A stretch of 13,606 nucleotides of DNA, taken from assembly GCA_046717125.1 (NCBI GenBank), contig JBKJVQ010000283.1, positions 1 through 13,606 of the forward strand, written 5' to 3'. The notes below the pieces were generated by a model. The model was not told the DNA's origin, did not search any database, and saw only the letters and a program-made list of their open reading frames with translations. Source of the DNA: JBKJVQ01 sp046717125. Its GTDB lineage: Bacteria > Pseudomonadota > Alphaproteobacteria > Rhizobiales > Methyloligellaceae. Made by a program: the position numbers and the translations under genes. Positions 5,749 to 12,641 of this stretch are shown piece after piece; positions within the stretch are counted from its first letter, which is position 1; every line of letters starts with the position of its first letter.

Positions 5749-7016
5749 GCGTGCGCCAGATCGAGACCGGCGATGGCGGCAGCAAAGTCTCTTGGATCGA
5801 AGGGCTGCATGTCGGCGGCCTGCTCGCCGATGCCGATCGCATGCACCGGCAGGCCGAACCTGTCGGCGATCGCGACCAGCACGCCGCCGCGCGCCGAGCC
5901 GTCGAGTTTGGTGACGATCAGCCCGGTCACGCCTGCGGTCTCGCGGAACGCCTCGACCTGGGAAATGGCGTTCTGGCCCGTTGTGGCATCGAGAACAAGA
6001 ATCACGCTGTGCGGCGCGGTCTCATCCTGTTTTTTCAGTACACGCACGATCTTGGCGAGACCCGCCATGAGATCGGCGCGGTTCTGAAGCCGGCCGGCCG
6101 TATCGACCAGAACGAGGTCGAAGCCTTCAGCCTTCGCGCGTTCCATCGCCTCGAAGGCGACGCCCGCAGGGTCGCTCCCTGCCTTGTGTGCGACGACCGC
6201 GGCGCCTGTCCGTTCTCCCCAGATGCCGAGCTGCTCGATGGCGGCGGCGCGGAACGTATCGCCGGCCGCGAGCAACACCTTGCGGCCCTCGCCCGCAAAG
6301 CGCTTGGCCAGCTTGCCGATCGTCGTCGTCTTGCCCGATCCGTTTACGCCGACGATCAGGGCGACATGCGGCCTCGCCGTAATATCTGGCGCGTAGGGAC
6401 GGGCGACAGGCGTCAGCACGTTTTCGATCTCATCGGCGAGAACGCGCCGCACATCGTTTTCCGAGATGCCCTTGTCGTAACGACCGCGCGCGAGGCGATC
6501 CGTGATCCTTGCCGACATGGCGGGGCCGAGATCGGCCCGGATCAGCACGTCTTCGAGGTCGTCCAGCGCGCTCCGGTCGAGGCGGCGCTTCGAAAACAGT
6601 CCTGAAATGCCATCACCCAGCGCCGTCTGGCTGAGACCTAGGCCCGCACGCAGCCGCGACGCCCAACCGGCCTCCGCGTTGACGGGATCGACGGGCGGCG
6701 CATTGGGCGGCGGCGTAATGCCGGGTTTGTCCGGTTCATCCGCCGGCGGCTCTATATCGGCCGTGTCGTCATCGTCGGGATCTTCGACCGGCGGCGTCGG
6801 CGTCGAGGGCGGCGAGACAGGACGCGGCGGCCCCTTCTCCGGCGCCGGCTTCGGCTTTGGACTGGCCGGCCCCTCTTCATCGGGATCACCTGCCGCGGGC
6901 CGACGGCGCGCGTCGAGGAACTCGGGCGCGATGTCGCCTTCGTCTTCGGCATACGCGGGCATCGCGTCACGCAGCCGTTTCCAGAAGCCCGGTTTCGATG
7001 TCTGTGTCTGCGTCAT
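5745..7016 (-). CDS. ftsY: Signal recognition particle receptor FtsY
   Basis: This 423-residue SRP GTPase receptor brings ribosome-nascent chain-SRP complexes to the membrane and pairs with Ffh, encoded 3 kb away. The N-terminal GFWKRLRDAM is a short amphipathic, membrane-binding start. It is followed by a long Pro/Asp/Glu-rich low-complexity linker (about 23-115). The NG domain follows, with GTPase motifs GVNGSGKTT (223-231), DTFRAAA (253-259), DTAGR (305-309) and TKLDGSARGG (369-378), and the closing GIGEQAADMQPFDP. The chosen ATG at 7016 overlaps the mtaB stop (ATGA). A TTG three codons upstream (7025) is a possible alternative. Its stop overlaps yciB in the same way, so mtaB-ftsY-yciB form a coupled set. 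Confidence 0.96.
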   Translation of the reverse strand: MTQTQTSKPGFWKRLRDAMPAYAEDEGDIAPEFLDARRRPAAGDPDEEGPASPKPKPAPEKGPPRPVSPPSTPTPPVEDPDDDDTADIEPPADEPDKPGITPPPNAPPVDPVNAEAGWASRLRAGLGLSQTALGDGISGLFSKRRLDRSALDDLEDVLIRADLGPAMSARITDRLARGRYDKGISENDVRRVLADEIENVLTPVARPYAPDITARPHVALIVGVNGSGKTTTIGKLAKRFAGEGRKVLLAAGDTFRAAAIEQLGIWGERTGAAVVAHKAGSDPAGVAFEAMERAKAEGFDLVLVDTAGRLQNRADLMAGLAKIVRVLKKQDETAPHSVILVLDATTGQNAISQVEAFRETAGVTGLIVTKLDGSARGGVLVAIADRFGLPVHAIGIGEQAADMQPFDPRDFAAAIAGLDLAHA

Positions 7017-8269
7017 GACAGACAAACGCCCGAAAGCGCATTTCGATCATGGGTTTCGACGCGGGCACGCATGAGTGAGCCCGGCCGCGAAGCATCGCCG
7101 GCGACCCGGATCGGCGTGTGATCCCGGGCGCGGCCGAAATCGGACTTCTCCATCAGAACCTCGATCTCCTTGCCAAGCTGCTTACCGAAATGCGCGAGCA
7201 GCGCTTCCTCGCCGCGCCGCCGGAGCCGTTCGGCGCGGGCCTTGACGAGAAGTTTCGCGACTTGCGGCATGCGTGAAGCCGGCGTGCCGGGACGCGGCGA
7301 GTATGGGAACACATGCAAATAGGTCAGCCCGCAATCCTCCACGAGTTTCAGACTGTTCTCGAACATCGCGTCGGATTCGGTTGGAAAGCCGGCAATCAAA
7401 TCTGCGCCGAAGACGATGTCGGGGCGCAAGTCCCGCAGCCGACCGCAGAAGGAGATTGCATGCGCGCGATCGTGCCGCCGCTTCATGCGCTTCAGCGTCA
7501 GATCGTCGCCCGACTGCAGTGACAGATGGAGATGCGGCATGAGTCGCTCCTCCCCGGCGAAGGCGTCGACCAGCGCATCGTCGGCCTCGATCGAATCGAT
7601 AGAGGACAGGCGCAGCCGCGGCAGCTCGGGCACAAGACGGAGGATTTTTCGCACGAGCTTGCCGAGCGTGATGTCGCCGGGGAGGTCGCGGCCGTAAGAC
7701 GTCATATCGACGCCGGTCAGCACGATCTCGGCAACGTCGTTCTCCGCAAGACGCCGCACCTGCGCGACAACCTCGCCGGCCGGCACCGAGCGCGAAGGTC
7801 CCCGGCCGAAAGGAATGATGCAGAAGGTGCAGCGATGGTCGCAGCCGTTCTGCACCTGCACATAGGCGCGGGCGCGGGCCACGAACCCCTCGATCAGATG
7901 CGCTGCGGTTTCGCGGACGGACTGGATGTCGTTGACGACAACGCGCTCGCAGCCGCCGATGGTCAGGGCACGAAAGGTTTCCGCTGTCAGCTTTTCAGCA
8001 TTGCCGATGACATGATCGACTTCGCGCATTTCCGCGAAGCGTTGCGGCTCGATCTGCGCCGCGCAGCCGGTGACGATAATGCGGGCCTCGGGGCGCTCGC
8101 GCCGGACTTTCCGGATCGCCTGTCGCGCCTGCCGCGCCGCCTCGGCGGTGACCGCGCAGGTGTTGACGATCACGGCGTCATCAAGTCCGGCGTCACGCGC
8201 ATGAGCGCGCATCACCTCGGATTCGTAGGCATTGAGGCGGCAACCGAACGTGATGATCTCGGGGGTCAT
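7013..8269 (-). CDS. mtaB: tRNA (N6-threonylcarbamoyladenosine(37)-C2)-methylthiotransferase MtaB
   Basis: This 418-residue radical-SAM methylthiotransferase of the MiaB/RimO/MtaB family has three cysteines in the N-terminal UPF0004 domain (C10 in TFGCRLN, C38 in NTCAVT, C69 in TGCAAQ) and the radical-SAM cluster C143-x3-C147-x2-C150 in GCDHRCTFCIIPFGRG. Each set binds a 4Fe-4S cluster. The FGCRLN form, rather than the YGCQMN of MiaB, points to MtaB, which converts t6A37 to ms2t6A37 in tRNAs reading ANN codons. A TRAM-like RNA-binding tail ends the protein. An in-frame TAA at 8279-8281 forces the start at ATG 8269. There is no Shine-Dalgarno sequence, and a stem-loop abuts the start codon. 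Its stop overlaps ftsY. Confidence 0.93.
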   Translation of the reverse strand: MTPEIITFGCRLNAYESEVMRAHARDAGLDDAVIVNTCAVTAEAARQARQAIRKVRRERPEARIIVTGCAAQIEPQRFAEMREVDHVIGNAEKLTAETFRALTIGGCERVVVNDIQSVRETAAHLIEGFVARARAYVQVQNGCDHRCTFCIIPFGRGPSRSVPAGEVVAQVRRLAENDVAEIVLTGVDMTSYGRDLPGDITLGKLVRKILRLVPELPRLRLSSIDSIEADDALVDAFAGEERLMPHLHLSLQSGDDLTLKRMKRRHDRAHAISFCGRLRDLRPDIVFGADLIAGFPTESDAMFENSLKLVEDCGLTYLHVFPYSPRPGTPASRMPQVAKLLVKARAERLRRRGEEALLAHFGKQLGKEIEVLMEKSDFGRARDHTPIRVAGDASRPGSLMRARVETHDRNALSGVCLS

Positions 8270-8300
8270 CGGCGGCTTTTAGCATGGAACGGAGCCGCCG
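8270..8300 (-). promoter_or_regulatory. Stem-loop directly before the mtaB start codon
   Basis: On the minus strand CGGCGGCT (8300-8293) and AGCCGCCG (8277-8270) form a perfect 8-bp stem around a 15-base loop. The 3' arm ends at the base before the ATG of mtaB (8269). No ribosome binding site is visible, and no T-run follows, so it is not an intrinsic terminator. A role in controlling mtaB translation or in mRNA processing is an inference. Confidence 0.45.
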
Positions 8301-8348
8301 CAATCCAGCGCGCCCGAGCATTCCTGGCCGATGCGCGAGGGTGTCGCG

Positions 8349-8636
8349 CTACATCTGGCGTTTGAGTATCGGCGGCGGCGAAGGCTTTTTCGCGAGATAG
8401 GCGTTCCACTCCGCCTCGGTCAGCGTGCCGTCGCCGTCTGTGTCGACCTGTGCGAACTCGGGAAGGTTCTCGACCCGCTTCTCGGCCTCGCCCCACATGT
8501 CGAGCTGGACCTTGCCCGTCCTCTTCGCGTCCAGCACGTCGAACGCGACCACGTTCACCTCGTCCGCTTCCTGGGCAAAGGACGGAAACGCCACAATGGA
8601 GCAAACGGCTATTAAAATCAGGCGAGCGCGCCTCAT
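8349..8636 (-). CDS. Small secreted EF-hand protein with one canonical and one degenerate loop
   Basis: The start is set at ATG 8636 because GGAGAGAG (8640-8647) lies just upstream and because the protein then begins with a clean signal peptide (MRRARLILIAVCSIVAFPSFAQ, likely cut after the A-x-A-like PSFA/Q region). The 95-residue product has a canonical calcium-binding EF loop D65-x-D67-G-D69-G-T-L-T73-x-x-E76. An earlier loop at 36-47 is degenerate (DAKRTGKVQLDM) and lacks the acidic residues at positions 3, 5 and 12. Both loops end in Trp (W48, W77). It lies 19 bp downstream of a second EF-hand gene on the same strand. It is probably periplasmic or secreted and binds calcium; its partner is unknown. 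Confidence 0.8.
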   Translation of the reverse strand: MRRARLILIAVCSIVAFPSFAQEADEVNVVAFDVLDAKRTGKVQLDMWGEAEKRVENLPEFAQVDTDGDGTLTEAEWNAYLAKKPSPPPILKRQM

Positions 8637-8655
8637 TCGCTCTCTCCAGCGATGA

Positions 8656-8937
8656 CTATTTGTCAGGCGTCGACCCGCCGGCTTCAGCCCAAAGACGCCA
8701 CTCCTTCGGGCTGATCCGCCCATCGCCATCCGCGTCGAGCGCGCTGAATCCCGGCGCCTTGGCCATCTGATGCAATCCAGCCGCCCATTCTGAATCGTCG
8801 ATCATGCCGTCGCCATTCGTGTCGAGCGATTCAAAACCCGCAACTTTCCGGGTTTCGTCCTGATCTGCCTGGGCCATCGCCGACGCCGGCGCCAGCGCCT
8901 GCGCGCAGACAAGCGCGAAAGCGATTACGTGATGCAT
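8656..8937 (-). CDS. Small secreted EF-hand protein with two canonical loops
   Basis: The 93-residue product begins with a signal peptide (about residues 1-23, ending SAMAQA). It has two canonical EF loops, D39-x-N41-x-D43-G-M-I-D47-x-x-E50 and D68-x-D70-G-D72-G-R-I-S76-x-x-E79, each followed by Trp. Start ATG 8937 is preferred because AGGAG lies eight bases upstream; a GTG at 8943 would place that site too close. The gene lies 79 bp downstream of dapF and 19 bp upstream of the second EF-hand gene. The shared D-x-(D/N)-G-D-G ... E-W architecture suggests the two arose by tandem duplication. Calcium binding is expected from the loops; the physiological role is unknown. Confidence 0.85.
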   Translation of the reverse strand: MHHVIAFALVCAQALAPASAMAQADQDETRKVAGFESLDTNGDGMIDDSEWAAGLHQMAKAPGFSALDADGDGRISPKEWRLWAEAGGSTPDK

Positions 8938-9016
8938 GGTCACGGCTCCTGTCGCGGTTCACGTTGTGATCGGCCAACGGCCAAAAACCGGATTGGTTCC
9001 GCTTCGGCGTCCGCAC

Positions 9017-9874
9017 TCAGGCCCGGGCGGCGCGGTTCTGCGGAAAGTCCGGCAGCTCGCCTTCACCGTCCAGCGCGCTTGGCCCGGTCATCAGCATGTG
9101 GTCGTCCGCATCGCGCCATTCGATCTGGAGCACGCCGCCCGGCAGCGTCACGGTGACGCTGCGGCCGGTTCGTCTCAGACGCGCCGCGCAGATGGCGGCG
9201 GCGCAAGCGGCCGTTCCGCAGGCGCGCGTCAGGCCCGCGCCCCGCTCCCAGGTCCGGAGGTTAAGCGCATCGTCCGCCGTGACTTGCGCGATCGAGATAT
9301 TCGCCCGCTCCGGAAACAGCGGGTGATTTTCCAGCAGTGGGCCGAAACGCGCCAGGTCGTAGTTTTGCGGATCGTACTCGACGAAGAAGACAGCGTGCGG
9401 ATTGCCGACATTGACGACGCTTGGGCTGTGCAGGACCGGCGTGTCGATCGGGCCGATCTGGAGCTCGATGTGGCGTGTGTCGTGGAAGGCTTCGCTGAGC
9501 GGAATGTCCTGCCAGTCGAAGCGGGGCGTTCCCATGTCGACCGCAACGAGACCATCGGCGCGCACGATCGCACTGAGAACGCCGGATCCGGTTTCGATCG
9601 TCACGGCCGGCCGGCTGCGCTCCTCCGCGATCAGTGTGGCGACACAGCGCGTGGCGTTGCCGCACGCGCCGACCTCCGATCCGTCAGCATTCCAGATGCG
9701 CATGAAGACGTCAGCCGCCCTGGACGGCTCCAGCGCGATGATCTGGTCGCAGCCGATCCCTGTTTCCCGTTCGGCGATCGCGTGTAATTCATCCGACGTG
9801 AGGCGGAGTGAGTTCTTGCGCGCGTCCAGCACGACGAAATCGTTGCCGAGCCCGTTCATTTTCAGATAGCGCAT
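9017..9874 (-). CDS. dapF: Diaminopimelate epimerase DapF
   Basis: This 285-residue enzyme interconverts LL- and meso-diaminopimelate, providing the peptidoglycan cross-linker and the lysine precursor. The start MRYLKMNGLGNDFVVLD is the universal DapF N-terminus, so ATG 9874 is chosen over the in-frame ATG at 9919, which would add 15 residues without a better ribosome binding site. The two catalytic cysteines are C71 (GACGNATRC) and C219 (RACGTAACAA). Other conserved blocks are WNADGSE (61-67), GNPHAVFF (157-164) and WERGAG (209-214). It leads the minus-strand cluster that continues with the two EF-hand genes and mtaB, and diverges from ffh across 290 bp. Confidence 0.96.
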   Translation of the reverse strand: MRYLKMNGLGNDFVVLDARKNSLRLTSDELHAIAERETGIGCDQIIALEPSRAADVFMRIWNADGSEVGACGNATRCVATLIAEERSRPAVTIETGSGVLSAIVRADGLVAVDMGTPRFDWQDIPLSEAFHDTRHIELQIGPIDTPVLHSPSVVNVGNPHAVFFVEYDPQNYDLARFGPLLENHPLFPERANISIAQVTADDALNLRTWERGAGLTRACGTAACAAAICAARLRRTGRSVTVTLPGGVLQIEWRDADDHMLMTGPSALDGEGELPDFPQNRAARA

Positions 9875-9997
9875 CGTCAGTCCAAGTTCACAAGCAATAT
9901 GGGCCGGTCGGATGCGCATACACGTCCGGCCGCTTGCGGAACGCGCGGCGTTCTATCTCGCGTTCACCCGATATCCCTCTAGCATGCCGCGCAAGCG

Positions 9998-10027
9998 TTG
10001 ACAGTACGCGCCGCATCCGCCAAGGAT
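9998..10027 (+). promoter_or_regulatory. Candidate promoter for ffh-rpsP-rimM
   Basis: TTGACA at 9998-10003 is a perfect -35 hexamer on the ffh strand. The segment 17-18 bases downstream (CAAGGAT, 10021-10027) is only a weak -10 match, as is common in GC-rich alphaproteobacteria. It would leave a leader of roughly 130 bases before ffh that includes the 10122-10135 palindrome. Confidence 0.35.
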
Positions 10028-10121
10028 CGGCACGAAATCATTAGCGGCCCGAATGTGAGCCGCCGCTCCGCACATGGGCATGCGCCCGGGAGGCGGAGGG
10101 GTCAACGTCCGCCAGCGCGAT

Positions 10122-10135
10122 GCGCCCGCGGGCGC
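10122..10135. repeat. 14-bp perfect palindrome in the ffh leader
   Basis: GCGCCCGCGGGCGC reads the same on both strands and ends 15 bases before the ffh ribosome binding site. Its left part repeats TGCGCCCG, also found at 10081-10088. It could be a protein-binding site or an RNA hairpin element, but in such GC-rich DNA it may be incidental. Confidence 0.35.
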
Positions 10136-10164
10136 GTTTCGCGTTTGGGCGGAGAAACGGTCGC

Positions 10165-11670
10165 ATGTTCGAATCCCTCTCAGAGCGGCTGTCGGGCGTC
10201 CTCGACTCGCTGACCCGTCGCGGCGCGCTGTCGGAGGCCGATGTCACGACGGCGATGCGCGAGGTGCGCCGGGCGCTGCTCGAGGCCGATGTCGCGCTCG
10301 ATGTCGTGCGCGCCTTCACTGACCGCGTGCGCGAGAAGGCCATCGGCGAGCGGGTCGTGAAGTCCGTCACCCCGGGCCAGATGGTCGTCAAGATCGTCCA
10401 TGACGAACTGGTCGCGATGCTCGGCTCCGACGCAGAGCTCATCGACCTCAACGCACCAGCGCCGGTCGCGATCATGCTGGTCGGATTGCAGGGCTCGGGC
10501 AAGACGACGACCACGGCCAAGATCGCCCATCGCCTGACCAATCGGGACCGGAAGAAGGTCCTGATGGCTTCGCTCGACACGCGCCGGCCGGCCGCGCAGG
10601 AGCAGCTGCGCATCCTCGGCGAGCAGACGGGCGTCGCCACCCTGCCCATCGTCGCCGGCCAAGGGCCGGTTGAGATCGCGAAGCGTGCCGCGCAAGCCGG
10701 GCGGCTCGGCGGCTACGACGTGGTGTTGCTCGACACGGCCGGCCGCCAGCATATCGACGAGGCGCTGATGGCCGAGACGGCGGAGGTGCGCGACGCCGCC
10801 TCGCCGCACGAGACGCTGCTCGTCGCCGACGCGCTGACCGGACAGGACGCCGTCAACCTCGCGCGCGCATTCGACGAACGGATTGGGCTGACCGGCATCG
10901 TGCTGACGCGCGTCGACGGCGACGGACGCGGCGGCGCAGCGCTGTCCATGCGCGCGGTCACGGGCAAGCCGATCAAGCTGATTGGCGTCGGGGAGAAGGT
11001 CGATGCGCTGGAGGATTTCCATCCCGACCGGATTGCGGGCCGCATCCTCGGCATGGGCGACGTCGTCAGCCTGGTCGAGAAGGCCGCGGCCGGGATCGAA
11101 GCCGAGAAGGCGCAGGCGCTCGCCGCGAAACTACGCAAGGGCGCGTTCGATCTCGACGATCTAAACGATCAGCTCAAGCAGATGCAGAAGATCGGCGGTA
11201 TGTCGGGCGTGATGGGCATGCTGCCCGGCCTCGGCAAGATCAAGAAGCAGATCGCCGGCATGGATCTCGATAACGGGCTGCTGAAGCGCCAGCAGGCGAT
11301 CATCACCTCCATGACCCGCGCCGAGCGCAAGAATCCGAAATTGCTGAACGCCTCGCGCAAGAAGCGGGTGGCGTCGGGCTCCGGCACGTCGGTCCCCGAG
11401 ATCAACCGGCTGGTCAAGATGCACCGGCAGATGGCCGACATGATGAAGCAGATGGGCCGCGGCAAGGGCATGCTCGGCAGGATGTTCGGCGCGGGCGGAC
11501 CGCCGCCGGAACTGTCGCCGGAGGGCGCGGGCACAGGCCCGATGCCGTCCCTGCCGCCGGGCGCGTTGCCGCCGGGATTTGGTCCCGGCGCACTGCCGCG
11601 GCTTCCGGGGCTCGGACAGGGCGGCGCGCCGCGCGGGCTGCCAGGCCTGCCGGGATTCAAGAAGAAATAG
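10165..11670 (+). CDS. ffh: Signal recognition particle protein Ffh
   Basis: This 501-residue SRP54 GTPase binds signal sequences and the SRP RNA and docks with FtsY. Start ATG 10165 gives the family start MFESLSERLSGVLDSL and has GGAG ten bases upstream; an in-frame ATG at 10120 would add 15 Arg-rich residues. The N domain covers about 1-90. The G domain has GLQGSGKTT (107-115), DTRRPAA (138-144), DTAGR (190-194) and TRVDGDGRGG (248-257), with Arg in place of the usual Lys of the G4 TKxD motif. The M domain (about 326-435) has the RNA- and signal-binding segments GMLPGLGKIKKQI and ERKNPKLLNASRKKRVASGSG. The last ~60 residues are a Gly/Pro/Leu-rich tail ending FKKK. It is followed 22 bp later by rpsP. 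Confidence 0.97.
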   Translation: MFESLSERLSGVLDSLTRRGALSEADVTTAMREVRRALLEADVALDVVRAFTDRVREKAIGERVVKSVTPGQMVVKIVHDELVAMLGSDAELIDLNAPAPVAIMLVGLQGSGKTTTTAKIAHRLTNRDRKKVLMASLDTRRPAAQEQLRILGEQTGVATLPIVAGQGPVEIAKRAAQAGRLGGYDVVLLDTAGRQHIDEALMAETAEVRDAASPHETLLVADALTGQDAVNLARAFDERIGLTGIVLTRVDGDGRGGAALSMRAVTGKPIKLIGVGEKVDALEDFHPDRIAGRILGMGDVVSLVEKAAAGIEAEKAQALAAKLRKGAFDLDDLNDQLKQMQKIGGMSGVMGMLPGLGKIKKQIAGMDLDNGLLKRQQAIITSMTRAERKNPKLLNASRKKRVASGSGTSVPEINRLVKMHRQMADMMKQMGRGKGMLGRMFGAGGPPPELSPEGAGTGPMPSLPPGALPPGFGPGALPRLPGLGQGGAPRGLPGLPGFKKK

Positions 11671-11692
11671 GCTTTCGATTCAGGAGAAAACC

Positions 11693-12115
11693 ATGTCGCT
11701 GAAGATCAGACTATCCCGTGGCGGCGCGAAGAAGCGCCCATACTACCGCATCGTCATCGCCGAAAACACTAGCCCGCGCGATGGCCGTTTCATCGAGCGC
11801 GTCGGCACCTACGATCCGCTGCTGCCGAAGGACGGCGAGCGCGTGAAGCTGCTGGAGGATCGCATCAAGCATTGGCTGTCCGTCGGCGCGCAGCCGACCG
11901 ATCGGGTGCATCGCTTCCTGGACAAGGCGGGGATGCTCAAGCGCGAAGCGAAGAACAATCCCGAGAAGGCGCAGTGGGGCAAGAAACGAACCGAACGCGA
12001 GGAGGCACGCAAGGCCGCCGAAGCCGACAAGGCCCAAAAGGCGGCAGCGGCCGAGGCTGCGGCTGCAGAAGCCGCGGCTGCGCCGGCCGAGGAGAGCGCC
12101 GAGGCGGCGAGCTAG
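11693..12115 (+). CDS. rpsP: 30S ribosomal protein S16
   Basis: The first ~85 residues are standard S16 (MSLKIRLSRGGAKKRPYYRIV, ENTSPRDGRFIERVGTYDPL, RIKHWLSVGAQPTDRV), a small-subunit assembly protein. The total length is 140 residues because of a C-terminal extension, first Lys/Arg/Glu-rich, then a run of Ala-Glu repeats. Long S16 tails of this type occur in alphaproteobacteria. AGGAG lies seven bases before ATG 11693. It is 22 bp downstream of ffh and 13 bp upstream of rimM, so co-transcription is likely. Confidence 0.97.
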   Translation: MSLKIRLSRGGAKKRPYYRIVIAENTSPRDGRFIERVGTYDPLLPKDGERVKLLEDRIKHWLSVGAQPTDRVHRFLDKAGMLKREAKNNPEKAQWGKKRTEREEARKAAEADKAQKAAAAEAAAAEAAAAPAEESAEAAS

Positions 12116-12128
12116 TCGTCTTCGGCCA

Positions 12129-12641
12129 ATGACCTCAGCTGTTCGTCTAGTCCGTCTCTGCGAGATCGCGGGCGCGCATGGGCTGAAGGGTGAAGTCCGT
12201 ATACGGAGCTTTACCGGAGATCCGTTGGCGATCGGCGATTACGGATCGTTGGCGGATGAGTCAGGCCGGAGCTTTACGATCCTGTCCGCAAAGCCTGGAC
12301 CGAAAGGCGTGATCGCGCAGCTGGCGGGGGTGGCGACGCGTGAGGCGGCCGAGGCGCTCGCCGGCACAGCGCTTTACGTTGCGCGCGACGCCCTGCCGGA
12401 AGCCGCGGAGGGCGAGTGGTATCATGCCGATCTGATCGGGCTCGCAGCGGTCGGCCCAGACGGTCTGAAGATCGGCACTATCGTCGCGGTGCTGAATTTC
12501 GGCGCGGGCGATCTACTGGAAATCGGCTTCGAAGGGACAAAGCAGACGCAGCTACTTCCTTTCGACGAAAACTCCGTGCCCGAAGTCGACATCGCCGCCG
12601 GCCAGATTCGGATCAATCCGCCGGATGGTTGGCTGGATTAA
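12129..12641 (+). CDS. rimM: Ribosome maturation factor RimM
   Basis: This 170-residue protein has an N-terminal RimM beta-barrel (about 5-90; CEIAGAHGLKGEVRIRSFTGDP is the family hallmark) and a C-terminal PRC barrel (about 95-168) beginning GEWYHADLIGL, with LLPFDENSVPEVDIAAGQIRI near the end. RimM helps assemble the 3' domain of the 30S subunit and contacts S19. No Shine-Dalgarno sequence is evident in the 13-bp gap after rpsP. Instead of the usual trmD, the next gene is on the opposite strand, and the two stop codons overlap in TTAA (12638-12641). Confidence 0.96.
   Translation: MTSAVRLVRLCEIAGAHGLKGEVRIRSFTGDPLAIGDYGSLADESGRSFTILSAKPGPKGVIAQLAGVATREAAEALAGTALYVARDALPEAAEGEWYHADLIGLAAVGPDGLKIGTIVAVLNFGAGDLLEIGFEGTKQTQLLPFDENSVPEVDIAAGQIRINPPDGWLD

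Larger units (their letters stand above)
9875..10164. other. Divergent intergenic region between dapF and ffh
   Basis: This 290-bp spacer is the longest non-coding stretch in the window. No tRNA or SRP RNA core was recognised in it. It should contain the promoters for both directions. The only strong hexamer is TTGACA on the plus strand (9998-10003). The ffh side is rich in GC and holds a 14-bp perfect palindrome (10122-10135) and the ffh ribosome binding site GGAG (10151-10154). Confidence 0.6.

Noticed and set aside
5751..6605. 284-codon plus-strand frame opposite ftsY
   Set aside because: ftsY has all GTPase motifs in order on the other strand; this frame has none of any family.
8995..9010. 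Short GGCC repeats and A-run between dapF and the EF-hand gene considered as a terminator
   Set aside because: The run of T on the minus strand comes before, not after, the small hairpin (8971-8991), so it cannot act as an intrinsic terminator for dapF.
9875..10164. Possible SRP RNA (ffs) next to ffh
   Set aside because: The conserved SRP RNA domain IV core (GGAAGCAGC-type loops) was not found in this spacer on either strand by eye.
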